Source of the DNA: an uncultured Flavobacteriales bacterium
GTDB taxonomy: Bacteria; Bacteroidota; Bacteroidia; Flavobacteriales_D; Sanyastnellaceae
Length of the DNA: 64,000 bases
NCBI GenBank assembly: GCA_943787435.1
Contig: CALSMK010000021.1
Coordinates: forward strand, 62,001-126,000
Direction: 5' to 3'
The notes under the pieces are model-generated. The model was given only the letters and a program-made list of their open reading frames with translations. It was not told the origin of the DNA and did no database searches. Shown one piece after another: positions 62,388 to 64,000 of the stretch (position 1 is the first letter of the stretch; each line of letters starts with the position of its first letter). The translations under genes and the position numbers were made by a program.

Positions 62388-64000
62388 ATGCGACTGGCAC
62401 TTCTTTTCTTGTTTGCATTGTTGTTTGCCCATTGGACTGGGCAGGCACAGCCGGTCTGCACATTCGTGGGTGACGCAGAAGCGTTGGGTGACGATTGTTA
62501 TCAGATCACCGATGACAACGACTGGGAGCTGGGAGCGGTTTGGTTCAACGACCAAATTGACTTGTCCGTTCCTTTTTCCATCGACGTGGAATTGAACCTA
62601 GGTGACACCGATGCAGACGGTGCAGATGGCGTGGTCTTTGTCCTTCAGTCTGTGGGGCCTTTTGCCATTGGTCTGGATGGGGGGGGGCTTGGTTTTGAGG
62701 GCTTCAATCCGAGTTTTGGCGTTGAAATCGACACCTGGCAAAACAACGACGTTGGAGATCCTGTGGCCGACCACGTTGCATTTCATCGGGACGGACTCAA
62801 TTGGCACAACGCCCCTTATTTCAATTTGGCTGGACCCGTATCGGCCAGAGCAGATGGAGCCAACATCGAAGACGGACAGCCGCACCGCTTCAAATTGACT
62901 TGGGACCCCGCCACCACATTGATTGAACTGTTTTTTGACTGCGAGCTGCGCTTGTCGCTGACCATGGACATAGCGGACGAGATTTTTAATGGGCAAAACC
63001 AGTTGTGGTGGGGCTTTACAGGTTCGACTGGAGGTTCTAGCAATGCGCAAGTGGCGTGCATCACGTCGGCTTCGGTGGGCCTTCCGCCGACCCACGAAAT
63101 CTGTGAGGGAGGGTCCGTTGAATTGGCCTTACAAGCGGAGGAGGGCACCGTTTCTTGGTCTCCCGTGGATGGCCTGGCTTCTCCAAACATGGCCGTGACT
63201 TTGGCAGCGCCAGCGGTCACGACAACCTACACGGCAACTTGGACAGACCTCTGTGGGGAGACATTGACCGCCGAAACAGAAGTCGAAGTTTTTGAGGTTC
63301 CAGAGCCGGCCTTGCCAGACTCAGCGGCCCTTTGTTCGGGAGAAGAAGTGGTGTTAGAGGCCCAAGTGCCTGCCGATTTGTCTTCTGTGGTTTGGACCGA
63401 CGGAACCCTTTCCGCCAATTGGACGGGTTCTGATGAAGGTTGGCAAGCGGTGGTGGTGGAAGCCTCAAGTGGATGCCAAGGCACGGACAGCACCTACGTG
63501 ACGGCCTTGGTGCCGGTGGCCTGGGCTTGGCCAGAGGTGGGGCCATTGTGCTTAGGGCAGGATTCCATCATTCCTTGGCCGCCAAGTGCCGAAGATTGGT
63601 TGGTGGAAGGCGTTCCCATGCCAGGGGGATGGGAAGTGGAGCCAGGACAGTTTGCCATTCAGGCCACCGATGTGGCCACGGGGTGCCCATTGGACACATT
63701 GGTTGAGGTGGATGCAGTCAACATCGAGCCCTCCAGCCTTCCGGGGTTGTTGGAGCTGTGTGAAGGGCAGTCGGGGACATTGGAGTTGACTGTGGACGAC
63801 GCCTCCTCTGTCAGCTGGAGTCCAGCAGGTGGTTTGAGCAGCACCACAGAGGAGCAGCCCGAGGCCTCACCTTCAGAAAGCACCTTGTATACAGCCACCG
63901 TTGAAGATGTGTGCGGCGTTGAATCTGACCTGGCCATTCAATTGGAGGTCTACGTGCCTCCAGTTTTGTCGCTGCCAGACACATTGACCTTGTGCCCTGG
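62388..64000 (+). CDS. Secreted lectin-domain protein with Ig-like repeats, 3' end outside window
   Basis: Open from ATG 62388 to the window edge without a stop, about 537 residues visible. Signal peptide MRLALLFLFALLFAHWTGQA, then an L-type (legume-like) lectin domain over residues about 25-225: QIDLSVPFSIDVELNLGD, DGADGVVFVLQSVG, FGVEIDTWQNND and LWWGFTGSTGGSSNAQ. Repeated Cys-containing Ig/PKD-like domains follow (LCSGEEVVLEAQ, LCEGQSGTLEL). This layout is typical of large T9SS surface proteins whose C-terminal sorting domain would lie beyond 64000. Probable carbohydrate-binding adhesin; ligand unknown. Confidence 0.82.
   Translation, partial: MRLALLFLFALLFAHWTGQAQPVCTFVGDAEALGDDCYQITDDNDWELGAVWFNDQIDLSVPFSIDVELNLGDTDADGADGVVFVLQSVGPFAIGLDGGGLGFEGFNPSFGVEIDTWQNNDVGDPVADHVAFHRDGLNWHNAPYFNLAGPVSARADGANIEDGQPHRFKLTWDPATTLIELFFDCELRLSLTMDIADEIFNGQNQLWWGFTGSTGGSSNAQVACITSASVGLPPTHEICEGGSVELALQAEEGTVSWSPVDGLASPNMAVTLAAPAVTTTYTATWTDLCGETLTAETEVEVFEVPEPALPDSAALCSGEEVVLEAQVPADLSSVVWTDGTLSANWTGSDEGWQAVVVEASSGCQGTDSTYVTALVPVAWAWPEVGPLCLGQDSIIPWPPSAEDWLVEGVPMPGGWEVEPGQFAIQATDVATGCPLDTLVEVDAVNIEPSSLPGLLELCEGQSGTLELTVDDASSVSWSPAGGLSSTTEEQPEASPSESTLYTATVEDVCGVESDLAIQLEVYVPPVLSLPDTLTLCP

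Overview
The window looks like a chromosomal segment of an uncultured Bacteroidota, most likely a marine Flavobacteriales/Cryomorphaceae-type lineage. Evidence: many secreted proteins end in type IX secretion (T9SS) sorting domains, including one gliding-motility-type C-terminus. Promoter-like sites fit the Bacteroidota consensus (TTTG, then TAnnTTTG about 20 bases later), Shine-Dalgarno sites are weak, and several families are largely Bacteroidota ones (DUF4494, DUF983, DUF2061 beside cys genes). By eye G+C is well above 50 percent. I saw no mobile elements, CRISPR arrays or rRNA.

Layout. 1-7.3 kb: rpoB (5' end outside) and rpoC with a terminator. 7.4-12.2 kb: a conserved ~480-codon protein, then an MBL hydrolase, an acyltransferase and rarA joined by ATGA overlaps, then tRNA-Thr. 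12.3-19.7 kb: a MORN/subtilase/basic-protein operon divergent from mdh, a T9SS FG-GAP protein and a FAS1 lipoprotein. 19.7-23.3 kb: DUF423, pckA, rsmE and small genes. 23.2-28.2 kb: enoyl-CoA hydratase plus two tandem secreted arylsulfotransferase-like paralogues. 28.2-34.9 kb: smpB, pyrD, an MBL hydrolase, purB, an MsbA-like exporter and DUF983. 35.2-38.1 kb: sulfate activation operon cysC-DUF2061-cysD-cysN. 38.1-46.6 kb: an LRR protein, tRNA-Leu, a persulfide-dioxygenase/rhodanese-SulP-Crp run, a DEAD-box helicase, amt, and tRNA-Leu/tRNA-Lys. 46.7-64 kb: a GNAT-like gene, a T9SS adhesin with a UPF1-like helicase, DUF4494-Gfo/Idh, pcm, an M12B-like protease with dockerin-like modules, Sua5/YrdC, a DksA/TraR protein, YHYH and delta-60-repeat T9SS proteins, a transaldolase, and a lectin protein running off the end.

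Sulfur is a recurring theme: sulfate activation, a SulP permease, a persulfide dioxygenase-rhodanese under a Crp/Fnr-type regulator, and two secreted sulfotransferase-fold proteins. Whether these work together is inference. 

Many genes, including essential ones (rpoC, mdh, purB, cysD, pyrD), are broken by single-base frame changes. Where I traced them in rpoC, mdh and cysD, nearly all are one-base insertions, and family-conserved residues continue on both sides. I read them as consensus errors and give each gene its full span. No stretch over 300 bases lacks a gene.
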